42,947 nucleotides of DNA from contig JAFARE010000032.1 of NCBI GenBank assembly GCA_019245575.1, positions 1 to 42,947 on the forward strand, written 5' to 3'. This DNA comes from Candidatus Dormiibacterota bacterium. GTDB taxonomy: Bacteria > Chloroflexota > Dormibacteria > Aeolococcales > Aeolococcaceae. The stretch's first letter is position 1; the number at the start of each line of letters is the position of its first letter. Position numbers and translations under genes: made by a program. The notes under the pieces were generated by a model, which was not told the DNA's origin, searched no databases, and worked only from the letters and a program-made list of their open reading frames with translations. Shown in pieces: positions 8,239-15,911 of this stretch.

Positions 8239-9978
8239 CTACATGACGTACACGGTGCGCATGGCTTCACCGATCGTCGTCTTGCCCGCGTCGACCAGGT
8301 CGCACACGGCGTCCTGCAGGCTGCGCATCCCATTGGTTTTCAGGTAGCCGCGCATCTGCTCCTGGGACGCGCGGTTCACGATCATCTGCCGGATCTCCTC
8401 CGTGATGGCGACGCACTCGAACACGCCGGTCCGGTCGTAGAACCCCGTGTCGCTGCAGTGCCGGCAGCCCACGCCCGCCATCTGGTTGCGGTTGGGGTCG
8501 CGGCCGCGCACGGTGTTGTAGAAGTCCACCTCCTCAGCCTTCACCGGGACCTCGCGGGCGCACTCGGTGCAGTTGAGCCGCACCAGCCGCTGCGCCACGA
8601 CGCCGATCACAGACGACGCGATGAGGTATCCCTCCAGCCCCATGTCGAGGAAGCGGAATAGCGCGCCCACCGCGTCCGCGGCGTGCAGCGACGCCATGAC
8701 CATGTGGCCGGTGAGCGCGGACTGCACGGCGATCTGCGCGGTCTCGACGTCGCGCACCTCGCCCACGAGGATCACGTCCGGGTCCTGGCGGAGGATGGCG
8801 CGCAGCCCGTTCGCGAACGTCATCCCCGCCAGGCGGTTGATCTGGACCTGGTTGATGTTGTCGAACTGGTACTCGACCGGGTCTTCGATGGTGGTGATGT
8901 TCGACACGGCACGGTTGAGCTCGTTCAGCGCGGCATAGAGGGTCGTGGTCTTGCCCGACCCAGTGGGCCCGCTGACGATGAACAGCCCATACGGCGACGC
9001 GATGAGGTGGCGCAGCAGACGGTGCTCGCCCTCGCGCAGACCGAGGTCCGACAGCGGCATCAGCGAGCGGGATCGGTCGAGCAGCCGGAGCACCACCTTC
9101 TCGCCCCAGATCGACTCCATGGTGGCGATGCGGATGTCGACCGTGCGGCCGTCGATGGTCATTGTCGTCTGCCCGTCCTGCGCGCGGTGCCGGTCGACGA
9201 TGTCCATGTCGGCCATGATCTTCAGGCGCGACGCGAGCGGCCCTCCCAGCTGCACGGGCAGCGACTGCACGTCGCGCAGGCCGCCGTCCACGCGGTAGCG
9301 GATGCGCAGCCGGTCGGACTGCGGCTCGATGTGGATGTCCGACGCGCGGTCGCGCAAGCCCTGGGTCAGCAGCAGGTCGACGATCTGCACCACCGGCGCG
9401 TCCGCGCTGAGCTGGGCCAGCTCGGGCACCGGCGGCGCGGCCACGCGCGTGTCCGCGATGGCCTTCTCCGCCGTCTCGCCGACGATGCCGAGCACCGTGT
9501 AGTGGCGGTCCAGCGCGCGCTGGAGGGCCTCGGCCTCGGCGAACTCGAGGCGCACGGGACGGCCCACGAGCTCCACGAGGTTGCGCCCCAGGAAGTGGTC
9601 CCCTGGGTTGCTCGTGGCGATGTGCACGCGGCCCTCGTCGTCGATCATGTAGGGCAGCACGCCGTACTGCCGCGCGTACGCGGCGCTCACCGTGTCCACC
9701 GCCTCGGGCTGCACGTCGACCCGGTCGAGGTCCACCGGCGCCACGCCGATCTGCGTGCTCAGCACGTGCGTGATGCGATCGCTGGGCACGCCCAGCTCCA
9801 CCAGGATCGCCCCCAGCGGGCGATGGTCGCGCCGCTGCCGCTTCAGCGCCTTGTTGACCAGGCGCGCCGACGCGACCCCGTGCTCGATCAGCAGGTCACC
9901 CAGCAACCGGCGCTGCGGAAGGGTCTGGAGCTCGACGCTGGGCGCCGGACGCCCGTCGCCGCTGATGGTGGTCGTCAC
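8239..9978 (-). CDS. pilB: Type IV pilus assembly ATPase PilB (GspE family)
   Basis: 579 residues, normal for PilB. The N-terminal MshEN-like domain (about 25-165) starts RRLLGDLLIEHGVAS; MshEN domains often bind cyclic di-GMP. The ATPase core has Walker A GPTGSGKTT (around 337-345), TIEDPVEYQ, Walker B DPDVILVGEVRD and a His box TGHMVMASLHAAD. A zinc knuckle CTEC...CRHC (around 466-508) is typical of assembly ATPases. It powers pilus extension. GTG start with a GAGG ribosome site close upstream. It is the first gene of the pil operon; no convincing promoter was found in the 203 bp to the divergent response regulator gene. A GGDEF protein is encoded in the same window, which would fit cyclic di-GMP control, but the link is inferred. 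Confidence 0.93.
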   Translation of the reverse strand: MTTTISGDGRPAPSVELQTLPQRRLLGDLLIEHGVASARLVNKALKRQRRDHRPLGAILVELGVPSDRITHVLSTQIGVAPVDLDRVDVQPEAVDTVSAAYARQYGVLPYMIDDEGRVHIATSNPGDHFLGRNLVELVGRPVRLEFAEAEALQRALDRHYTVLGIVGETAEKAIADTRVAAPPVPELAQLSADAPVVQIVDLLLTQGLRDRASDIHIEPQSDRLRIRYRVDGGLRDVQSLPVQLGGPLASRLKIMADMDIVDRHRAQDGQTTMTIDGRTVDIRIATMESIWGEKVVLRLLDRSRSLMPLSDLGLREGEHRLLRHLIASPYGLFIVSGPTGSGKTTTLYAALNELNRAVSNITTIEDPVEYQFDNINQVQINRLAGMTFANGLRAILRQDPDVILVGEVRDVETAQIAVQSALTGHMVMASLHAADAVGALFRFLDMGLEGYLIASSVIGVVAQRLVRLNCTECAREVPVKAEEVDFYNTVRGRDPNRNQMAGVGCRHCSDTGFYDRTGVFECVAITEEIRQMIVNRASQEQMRGYLKTNGMRSLQDAVCDLVDAGKTTIGEAMRTVYVM

Positions 9979-10181
9979 GTCCTCATCCCCCGGCCCCTAC
10001 GATGGGCCGCGTATCGCCACGCAGTTCGGCGGGCCCGTGCCAAGGCAAGCGTCAACATGGACCCGCTCCATCTGCAAGATGGTCGGCGTCGCGGGACGTT
10101 CATGAGTAGACGCATCGGCTGCACATCGCCTAGAGCAGATGCATCAGTCACCACCGGAGGCGCCCCACGGAAGCTGCACAC

Positions 10182-10832
10182 ATGAGCCAACAGCGGCAGA
10201 TCAGGGTCCTCATCGTCGAGGACCACCGCATGTTCTCCCAGGCCCTGCGCGCCGCCCTCGACGAGAGCGACGACATCGCGGTCACGGGCGCGGTCGAGAC
10301 CAGCGCGGCCGGGCTCAGCGCGGCCCACGAGGACCCGCCGGATGTGGTGCTCATGGACTACCGGCTGCCCGACGGCGACGGTGTCGACGCCGCGCGGCGC
10401 ATCAAGTCGGCGCATCCCGCCACCAAGATCGTCATGCTCACGGCCGCGTCGGACGACACGATCCTGCGCGAGGCGATCCAGGCCGGCTGCTCCGGTTACC
10501 TCACCAAGGACCACACCGTGGAGGAGCTGATCCTGGCGGTGCGCGCGGCGCACAACGGCGAGGCGCTGATCTCGCCGGCGCTGCTCAGCCGCCTGCTCGA
10601 CCGGCTCGAGGACCGCTCCCGTCCTGGCTCGGACCTCACGGCGCGCGAGGCCGAGGTGCTGCGCCTGCTCGCGCGCGGACTGTCCAACCAGGCGATCGCC
10701 GCCACCCTCGACATCCGCCTCGCCACGGTGCGCAATCACGTGCAGAGCGTCATCGAGAAGCTGCACGCGCACTCCAAGCTCGAGGCCGTGGCCACGGCGC
10801 TGCGCCTCGGAGTCATCCGCAACCCCGAGTAG
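10182..10832 (+). CDS. LuxR/NarL-family response regulator
   Basis: 216 residues. Receiver domain at 7-125 with acidic pocket E13-D14, phosphoacceptor D59 (VVLMDYRLPDG) and the switch Thr/Lys (MLTAAS, TKDH). A C-terminal LuxR-type helix-turn-helix (about 150-212) begins LTAREAEVLRLLARGLSNQAIA and continues DIRLATVRNHVQSVIEKL. It binds DNA when phosphorylated. It converges on the histidine kinase gene (8 bp between stops), so the pair is a plausible two-component system. It starts 203 bp from pilB on the other strand, so it could act on the pil promoter region; this is inference. A GGAGG lies about 22 nt upstream of the ATG, further than ideal. Confidence 0.9.
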   Translation: MSQQRQIRVLIVEDHRMFSQALRAALDESDDIAVTGAVETSAAGLSAAHEDPPDVVLMDYRLPDGDGVDAARRIKSAHPATKIVMLTAASDDTILREAIQAGCSGYLTKDHTVEELILAVRAAHNGEALISPALLSRLLDRLEDRSRPGSDLTAREAEVLRLLARGLSNQAIAATLDIRLATVRNHVQSVIEKLHAHSKLEAVATALRLGVIRNPE

Positions 10833-10840
10833 CGGTCAGG

Positions 10841-12169
10841 CTAGACCGGAACCCAGCAGCGCACCGTGGTGCCGAGGTTGGGCTTCGAGTCCACCGTGAG
10901 CCAGCCTCCCGCGATGCTGGCCCGCTCCTGCATCGACTGCAGGCCCATGTGCCCCGGCAGCGAGCGGCGGACGACGTCGTCGTGGTCGAAGCCCACGCCG
11001 TCGTCCTGCGTGCTGAGCACGATGCCGTGGTCCTCCTCGTGCAGCTTCACCGAGACCTCGGCGGCCTTGGCGTGCTTCTGCACGTTGGTCAGCGACTCCT
11101 GCGCGATGCGGTACAGCACCGCCTGCACGTGCGGCGCGGGCTCGGTGGCCAGCCGGCTGTGGACCGTGAACCGCGGCCGGTTGTCCGGGAACAGCTCCGC
11201 GGCGAAGCGCTCCACCGTGCGCGCCAGGCCCACCTTCTCCAGCGACACCGACTCGAGCCTGAACAGCAGGCTGCGCAGGCGACCGATCGACTCCGTGACT
11301 GTGTCCTCGATGCGCGAAATCCGTTCTGCGAACTCGTGGTTCGGCGCGTGACGGCGAAGGATCTGCAGGCGCAGGCCGATGGCGGCCATCGCCTGGATCG
11401 AGTCGTCGTGCACGTCGACCGCGATGCGGCGGCGCTCCTCCTCCTGGGCTGAGACGAGGTTCTCCATGAGCGCGCGGCGCTGCTCGTCGGCTCGCTGCAG
11501 CAGCTCCGCGGTGAGGCGCAGGTTCTCCTCGTTGTGCTTGCGGTCCTCGACCTCGGCGCGCAGCCGCTCCACCAGCCGCGCGTTCTCGATGGCGAGCGCG
11601 GCGCGGTCGGCGAGCTCCTGCGCGAAGCTCGCGTCGCGCTGCGAGTACGAGCCCCGGCCGTTGCGCCGCCACAGGTCGAGCGTGCCGATCACGTGCCCGT
11701 GCACGCGCAGCGGGCAGAACAGCAGGCAGTGCACGCCGAGGTCCTCGACCATGGCGCTGTGCTCGCCGCCCATGAGGCCGAGCGCGTCGCGCAGCTCAGA
11801 TCCCTGCAGCAGCACCGGCTTGGCCTCGCGCACGGGCAGCGAGTGGGGGAGGGCGCGCGTGATGTCGTGCGGCAGCGCGTCCAGCGCGTTGCGGATCACG
11901 CTGAGAGCCGTGTCGTCCTCGTCGTGAGCCGCGACCAGGCGCATGGTCACGCCGTCCTCGGCGAGGAGGCGCACCGCGGCGGTGTCACCCAGGAAGGACG
12001 ACACGAGCTTGACCACGCGAGAGAGCACGCCGTCGGTGTTGGTGATGGACGCGGCCAGGCTGGCGGAGAGCTCCTCCAGGTCGCGCGAACGCTTCTCATC
12101 GCGGCGCGACATGACGTGGCGCCGGATGACGGGCTCGGCCCGGTCCTCTTCTTGCAGCGGTCGCGGCAT
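10841..12169 (-). CDS. GAF-domain sensor histidine kinase (HisKA_3 / NarL-type)
   Basis: 442 residues from ATG 12169. A GAF domain (about 35-195, including VHCLLFCPLRVHGHVIGTLD) is followed by a coiled coil (200-240). Then comes a HisKA_3 dimerisation domain with the phosphoacceptor H254 in AQEEERRRIAVDVHDDSIQ, and an HATPase_c domain with YRIAQESLTNVQKHA (N box) and DDGVGFDHDD (G1 box). No transmembrane segment, so it is a cytoplasmic sensor; the GAF ligand is unknown. It overlaps the end of the upstream response regulator gene by 10 bp? No: its ATG lies 9 bp beyond that stop, so the two are adjacent and coupled. ATG 12112 is an alternative start. A longer in-frame extension to 12637 lies inside the regulator gene and is rejected. 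Confidence 0.88.
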   Translation of the reverse strand: MPRPLQEEDRAEPVIRRHVMSRRDEKRSRDLEELSASLAASITNTDGVLSRVVKLVSSFLGDTAAVRLLAEDGVTMRLVAAHDEDDTALSVIRNALDALPHDITRALPHSLPVREAKPVLLQGSELRDALGLMGGEHSAMVEDLGVHCLLFCPLRVHGHVIGTLDLWRRNGRGSYSQRDASFAQELADRAALAIENARLVERLRAEVEDRKHNEENLRLTAELLQRADEQRRALMENLVSAQEEERRRIAVDVHDDSIQAMAAIGLRLQILRRHAPNHEFAERISRIEDTVTESIGRLRSLLFRLESVSLEKVGLARTVERFAAELFPDNRPRFTVHSRLATEPAPHVQAVLYRIAQESLTNVQKHAKAAEVSVKLHEEDHGIVLSTQDDGVGFDHDDVVRRSLPGHMGLQSMQERASIAGGWLTVDSKPNLGTTVRCWVPV

Positions 12170-12177
12170 TGGCTGCG

Positions 12178-12678
12178 TCAGCCTCGTCCCACCAGTTCGA
12201 CCTCCCGGTCCAGCCGCGCCTCCGCCGCGGCCAGGAGACCGGCCATGTCCAGCACCAGCTCCTCGAGCTGCACGGGCGGCAGTCCGATCCGGCCCCGCCC
12301 GGTGCGCCCGATCGCCTCGATGAGCTCCTCGTCGTCGACGCCCTTGACCAGGTACTCGTTGGCTCCGGCGCGGAGCATCTCGAGCACGGCGTCGCGGTCG
12401 GCGTGGGCCGAGTACGCGATGAGGCGCGCCGAGGGCAGACGGCGGCGGATCAGCCGCGCTGCCCGGGCGCCCCCGCCCGCGGGCATGCGCACGTCGATGA
12501 TCACGGCGTCCGGGGCGGTGGCCGCAGCCTGCTCGACGGCGCCGTCGACGTCGGCCGCTGCGCCTACGAGCTCGAGCCCCGGGATCGACGCGATGAGCTC
12601 CCCCAAGGCGGAGCGCATGACCGCGTCGTTCTCGCACACGAGGACGCGAATGCCCCTACCCAGTTCCCCGACGCCCAC
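12178..12678 (-). CDS. Single-domain response regulator (no DNA-binding domain)
   Basis: 166 residues: a receiver domain (9-130) with E16-N17-D18, phosphoacceptor D62 (AVIIDVRMPAGGG), Ser switch (AYSAHA) and K (EYLVKGVDD). Only about 35 residues of helical tail follow (VQLEELVLDMAGLLAAAEARL), so no output domain. Usual roles are phosphate sink or protein-protein signalling. It is directly upstream of the histidine kinase, with the kinase start 9 bp after its stop. GTG start at 12678 has AGGGGG 5 nt upstream, and a good sigma-70-type promoter lies at 12720-12748. Confidence 0.87.
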   Translation of the reverse strand: MGVGELGRGIRVLVCENDAVMRSALGELIASIPGLELVGAAADVDGAVEQAAATAPDAVIIDVRMPAGGGARAARLIRRRLPSARLIAYSAHADRDAVLEMLRAGANEYLVKGVDDEELIEAIGRTGRGRIGLPPVQLEELVLDMAGLLAAAEARLDREVELVGRG

Positions 12679-12719
12679 TCTGACCCCCTGCTGATTCCAC
12701 CCAAACCCACCAAATGCGC

Positions 12720-12748
12720 AGTCTACCGGTAGCCGCCCCCAATGTCAG
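12720..12748 (-). promoter_or_regulatory. Promoter for response regulator / histidine kinase operon
   Basis: On the minus strand, CTGACA (12748-12743) and TAGACT (12725-12720) are separated by exactly 17 bp. The -35 matches 5/6 and the -10 matches 4/6 of consensus. The transcript would start near 12713, leaving a leader of about 35 nt that includes the AGGGGG ribosome site. Confidence 0.6.
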
Positions 12749-12766
12749 CAACGAATCTGCAGGCGG

Positions 12767-12795
12767 TTTAGCGCCCGGCAGACCCCGTGTATCAT
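12767..12795 (+). promoter_or_regulatory. Promoter of the erpA-like gene
   Basis: TTTAGC (12767-12772) and TATCAT (12790-12795) with a 17-bp spacer. The predicted start (about 12802) lies only a few nt before ATG 12806, so the mRNA would be leaderless or nearly so. The ATG at 12794 lies inside the -10 box and is therefore unlikely to be the true start. Confidence 0.5.
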
Positions 12796-12805
12796 GAGGA
12801 TCGCA

Positions 12806-13210
12806 ATGGCCATGACGGCGCCCGAGGGCACCTCCCAGCTGATCACCGTCTCCGACGCCGCATTGACCCAGCTCCAGGGGCTCATCGCGGGGCAGGCGAG
12901 CGCCGAGCAGCAGCTCGGATTGCGCGTGTACATCCAGTCCGGAGGCTGCTCCGGCTTCTCGTACGGCATGGGCCTGGACGAGAACCCGCCGCGCGAGGAC
13001 GACTACGTCATCGAGGCCTCGGATGCGCTGAAGGTGTACGTCGATTCGTATTCGGCGCAGTACCTCGAGGGCGCCGAGATCGACTTCGTCGACCAGCTGA
13101 TGGGGGGTGGGTTCACCATCAACAACCCCAACGCGGTGCGCACCTGCGGGTGCGGCCACAGCTTCCAGACGTCGGACTCGGCCGGCGAAGCGCGGTCCTG
13201 CTCGCACTAG
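12806..13210 (+). CDS. erpA: A-type iron-sulfur carrier (HesB/IscA/ErpA family)
   Basis: 134 residues from ATG 12806 (ATG 12812 also possible). The family core is ITVSDAALTQLQGLI, then LRVYIQSGGCSGFSYGM with the first Cys, IDFVDQLMGGGFTINNPNA, and the C-terminal TCGCGHSF with the second and third conserved Cys. These three Cys bind or deliver [2Fe-2S]/[4Fe-4S] clusters to apoproteins. A short Ser/Cys/His tail (RSCSH) is extra. The upstream in-frame ATG at 12794 overlaps the predicted -10 hexamer and was not used. Divergent from the response regulator; followed 33 bp later by a small membrane protein gene. Confidence 0.9.
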   Translation: MAMTAPEGTSQLITVSDAALTQLQGLIAGQASAEQQLGLRVYIQSGGCSGFSYGMGLDENPPREDDYVIEASDALKVYVDSYSAQYLEGAEIDFVDQLMGGGFTINNPNAVRTCGCGHSFQTSDSAGEARSCSH

Positions 13211-13243
13211 CGCTGCCCTCGGCCGGCTGAGGCCGGCCCAGTC

Positions 13244-13609
13244 ATGGCGACGCTGCACCAGAAGCTGACCGTCGCCATCGTGCTCGCCGCCCTCGGCGGC
13301 TCGATCTGGTCCGGCTACATCGCGTACAAGGACCGCCTCTCACCCAACCTGCGCCTCGCCGGCTGGGTGATGGTCGTGGCGCTGCTCCTGCAGGGCGTGT
13401 CCGGAGCCGTCCTCGCTCTCGGCGGCCAGCATCCGGCGGAGCCGCTGCACCTCGTCGTCGGCCCCCTGACGCTGCTGGCCCTGCCGGTCGCGCTGCTCGC
13501 CGGTGGCGGCCGCTCGCCGCGCGCCGAGGGGCTCATCGCGTTCGCCGGCTGGCTCGTGACCTTCGGCCTCTCGCTGCGCGCCGCCGGCACCGGCGGCCTC
13601 ACGGCGTAA
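13244..13609 (+). CDS. Small four-helix membrane protein of unknown function
   Basis: 121 residues with four predicted membrane helices (about 8-26, 38-58, 65-85, 97-113). A His lies in the third helix start (EPLHLVVGPLTLLALP) and another follows helix 2 (GGQHPAEP). The layout is loosely like small heme- or quinone-linked membrane proteins, but no diagnostic motif is present, so no function is assigned. Start ATG 13244, with a GAGG about 12 nt upstream. It may be co-transcribed with the erpA-like gene (33 bp gap). Confidence 0.7.
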   Translation: MATLHQKLTVAIVLAALGGSIWSGYIAYKDRLSPNLRLAGWVMVVALLLQGVSGAVLALGGQHPAEPLHLVVGPLTLLALPVALLAGGGRSPRAEGLIAFAGWLVTFGLSLRAAGTGGLTA

Positions 13610-13648
13610 AAAAGGCGGTCGGAGCACCGGCTGGCGTCCCCGACCGCC
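13608..13648 (-). terminator. Intrinsic terminator for minus-strand transcription
   Basis: GGCGGTCGG (13614-13622) and CCGACCGCC (13640-13648) form a perfect 9-bp stem with a 17-nt loop. On the minus strand it is followed by six T (13613-13608). It would end transcripts coming from the MFS exporter or from the structured region at 13.7-13.9 kb. The stem can also form on the plus strand just after the membrane-protein stop, but without a T run. Confidence 0.8.
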
Positions 13649-13929
13649 CTCTCCGTCCCTTCCCGACAGGCTGGCGTCCCTTCCGCTCGATGAAACGAAC
13701 GGTGGGGCGATTTCTTGCGGTGGAGGCGAGACGAGGCTCCGCGCCTGCGGGTCCTGACGCCGCAGGGAACCCTCGCCGTCCTCCGCCGGATTCCACCCCA
13801 GGTCTCCGGGGGCGCCCGAGGACTCTCGTGGTGAGGCGAGCCCGCGTGACCTTCTGACCTGGGTCCCGGAATCCGGCTCCGGCCGGCGCTGCCCCCTGCG
13901 GCGCCACCCGCCGCGCGGGGCCTCGCTCT
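13610..13929. other. Non-coding 320-bp stretch with terminator and branched inverted repeats
   Basis: No credible gene on either strand. It contains the terminator at 13608-13648, a 12-bp direct repeat GGCTGGCGTCCC at 13629-13640 and 13669-13680, and the nested inverted repeats described separately at 13732-13925. Confidence 0.7.
13732..13925 (+). ncRNA. Candidate structured RNA (four-stem branched fold), strand uncertain
   Basis: Nested complementary segments. P1: CGAGGCTCCGCG (13732-13743) with CGCGGGGCCTCG (13914-13925), 12 bp with one G-U. P2: CCTGCGG (13744-13750) with CCGCAGG (13760-13766), stacked on P1. P3: CCGGATTCC plus CCCAGGT (13786-13803) with ACCTGGG plus GGAATCCGG (13857-13876), 9+7 bp around a small internal loop. 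P4: GGCGC (13885-13889) with GCGCC (13901-13905). The P1 G-U pair would be a C-A mismatch in the other strand, which slightly favours a plus-strand RNA; the poly-U terminator favours minus. No known family recognised. Could instead be a repeat-type 3' UTR element of the MFS gene. Confidence 0.35.
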
Positions 13930-15342
13930 TTAGGCGGCGTGCACGCTCGCCGCGCCGTGCGTGCGCATCGTCGCGGCCGCGTCGTCGTCGCGGATGGCGA
14001 GGGCGGCGAAGGCGCCGGCGAGGGCGAACGCGGCCGCCGCGATGAACGCCTCGCGGAAGACGCCGACGTTGCCGGCGATGGTGCTCGTGGTGAGCTGCGT
14101 GCCCAGGATCGTCGCCAGCGTCGCCACGCCCATCGCCGACGCGAGCTGGCGCTGCGCGTTGTACAGCGCGGAGGCGCGTCCCGTGTCGCGTGGGCTGATC
14201 TGCGCGAAGCCGCCGGCGTTCATCGGGATGACGACGCTGCCCCAGCCCATGCCGATGACGAACATCAGCGCGCGGAAGATCCACAGGTCGCCGGTCATCG
14301 TGAATGCGAGCAGCGCCGTCGTCACCGCGACCAGCACCATGCCCGCCACCATGAGCCGCCGGGGCCCGATCCGCGGATACAACCGCCCTGCCACCTGCGA
14401 CATCAGGAGCACGCCCAGCGCTTCAGGAAAGATGCTCGTGCCTGCGGCGAATGCCGACAGACCGCGGCCGGCCTGCAGGTACACGGCCGACAGGAAGAGC
14501 AGCCCCACGAACCCGCTCGCGCCGAACAGCGACGCCAGGTTGACGACGCCGAACAGCCGGCGCCCCAGCAATCGGAAGTCGATCATCGGCGTGCGCCGGC
14601 GCAGCTCGGTCATGACGAGCGCGATCACCAGCACGACACCGGCGGCGAACGTGCCGACGATGCGCGGCGAGTTCCAGCCGCTGGACGCGGCCTCGCTGAG
14701 CGCGAAGAGCAGAAGCCCGAAGCCGCCCGCGGCGAGCAGGAACCCGGGCAGGTCGAACGGCTCGCCGGCGCGCTCGCGGTGCTCGCGCAGCGCGAGCAGG
14801 CCGAAGACGAATGCGAGCAGGCCGATCGGCGCGTTGACAAAGAACACCCAGCGCCACGACAGGTGGTCCACCAGCGCGCCGCCCACGACGGGGCCGAGCG
14901 CGGGCGCCATCACCATCGGGATGATGAGAATGCGCGCCGCACGTGCGCGCTGCGCCGGCGGGAACGCGCGGAACAGCATCGCCGTGCCGACGGGCGTGAG
15001 CATGCCGCCGCCCACTCCCTGCACCACGCGCGAGATCACGAGCTGCAGCACGGACTGCGAAAGCCCGCATGCGACCGACGCGCATGTGAACAGCCCGAGC
15101 GCGAAGAGGAACGTGCGCTTGGTGCCGATGCGGTCTCCGATCCATCCCGACGCGGGGATCCACACCGCCAGGCTCACGAGATAGCCGACGACGACGCCGT
15201 CGGTGGACGGCGCGCTGACGTGGAAGTCGCGCGCGAATGAGGGCAGGGCGACGTTGACGATGGTCGCGTCGAGGACGCTCACGAACATCGCGGTGACGTA
15301 GACGACGCCCACCACCTGCTGCGAGCTGAGGCGGCGGATCAC
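13930..15342 (-). CDS. DHA2-family MFS drug exporter (EmrB/QacA type)
   Basis: 470 residues with about 14 hydrophobic helices. Motif A between helices 2 and 3 reads GWIGDRIGTKRT; the DHA2 helix-1 motif is VLDATIVNVALP; the helix-5 motif C region reads APALGPVVGGALV; and WRWVFFVNAPIG is typical of the DHA2 group. It should use the proton gradient to export a hydrophobic or aromatic toxic compound. GTG start overlaps the stop of the MarR gene in GTGA, so the two form a coupled regulator-exporter operon. Control by the MarR protein at the 15847-15860 palindrome is likely. The stop codon abuts the structured region downstream. Confidence 0.92.
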   Translation of the reverse strand: MIRRLSSQQVVGVVYVTAMFVSVLDATIVNVALPSFARDFHVSAPSTDGVVVGYLVSLAVWIPASGWIGDRIGTKRTFLFALGLFTCASVACGLSQSVLQLVISRVVQGVGGGMLTPVGTAMLFRAFPPAQRARAARILIIPMVMAPALGPVVGGALVDHLSWRWVFFVNAPIGLLAFVFGLLALREHRERAGEPFDLPGFLLAAGGFGLLLFALSEAASSGWNSPRIVGTFAAGVVLVIALVMTELRRRTPMIDFRLLGRRLFGVVNLASLFGASGFVGLLFLSAVYLQAGRGLSAFAAGTSIFPEALGVLLMSQVAGRLYPRIGPRRLMVAGMVLVAVTTALLAFTMTGDLWIFRALMFVIGMGWGSVVIPMNAGGFAQISPRDTGRASALYNAQRQLASAMGVATLATILGTQLTTSTIAGNVGVFREAFIAAAAFALAGAFAALAIRDDDAAATMRTHGAASVHAA

Positions 15343-15827
15343 ATCGCGTCCTGCGCGCTACCGAGCTCAGCCGACAGGACCGCCGCCACCCGCTCGGCGA
15401 TGTCGCCGAGGCGGGCGAGGTCGTCGCTGGACAGGTGGTCGAGCAGGTTGCGCCGGATGCTCTCCACGTGCATCGGCGCCGCCTCCTGGATCGTCCGCAG
15501 GCCCTGCCGCGTGAGGCAGGCGAACGTGCCGCGCCCGTCGCTGGAGCATTCCTCGCGGCGCACCAGCCCGCGATCCTCCATCCGCCGCACCTGATGGGAC
15601 ACGCGACTCTTGGACCACTGGATCCCGGCGGCCAGGTCGCTCATACGCATGCGGTGTCCGGGTGTCTCCGAGAGCTGCACGAGCACGTAGTAGTCGGGAT
15701 GGGAGAGGCCGCTGTCGCGGGCCAGGTCGCGGGCGATGGCGGCGTCGAGCAGCCAGCTCATGCGCAGCTGGCCGCGCCAGGCGCGGGCCTCGAGCGGGTC
15801 CAGCCAGCGCGGAGCTCGGGTCGCCAC
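15339..15827 (-). CDS. MarR-family transcriptional regulator
   Basis: 162 residues. Winged helix-turn-helix at about 45-115: YYVLVQLSETPGHRMRMSDL, then QWSKSRVSHQVRRMEDRGLV as recognition helix, then the wing REECSSDGRGTFACLTRQG. Such repressors release DNA on binding phenolic or other hydrophobic ligands. GTG start; the 14-bp palindrome begins 20 bp upstream, so autorepression is likely. It is first in an operon with the DHA2 exporter and divergent from a VOC-pirin pair, which it may also control. Confidence 0.9.
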   Translation of the reverse strand: MATRAPRWLDPLEARAWRGQLRMSWLLDAAIARDLARDSGLSHPDYYVLVQLSETPGHRMRMSDLAAGIQWSKSRVSHQVRRMEDRGLVRREECSSDGRGTFACLTRQGLRTIQEAAPMHVESIRRNLLDHLSSDDLARLGDIAERVAAVLSAELGSAQDAM

Positions 15828-15846
15828 TCCCCAAGTTTAGCAAAAA

Positions 15847-15860
15847 GTTGACATGTCAAC
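15847..15860. promoter_or_regulatory. MarR-type operator palindrome overlapping a -35 box
   Basis: GTTGACATGTCAAC is a perfect 14-bp palindrome between the divergent MarR and VOC genes. Its left half contains TTGACA (15848-15853), which with TAGGCT (15872-15877, 18-bp spacer) forms a plus-strand promoter for the VOC gene. The mirror TTGACA faces the MarR gene. Binding here would block both directions. Confidence 0.65.
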
Positions 15861-15911
15861 TATTGAGGGCGTAGGCTCAAGCCAACCCACCCCCACCAGG
15901 AGCGCCCCGAC

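Noticed and set aside
7060-8661. Long plus-strand open frame opposite pilC/pilB, and a similar one at 8683-10185
   Set aside because: Arg/His/Asp-rich low-complexity translation caused by GC3 bias of the genes on the other strand; no motif or ribosome site.
10027-10055. TTGACG on the minus strand as -35 for pilB
   Set aside because: No acceptable -10 at 16-18 bp spacing.
12170-12637. In-frame N-terminal extension of the histidine kinase
   Set aside because: It overlaps the response regulator in another frame and translates to Arg/Gly-rich sequence without domain features.
13899-13914. T-box-like GGGTGGCGCCGC on the minus strand
   Set aside because: One mismatch from the T-box core, but no downstream synthetase or amino acid gene, no specifier stem and wrong position after a stop codon.
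13340-14284. 314-residue minus-strand frame across the membrane-protein gene and the non-coding stretch
   Set aside because: Composition is Arg/Gly-rich and it shadows two supported genes.
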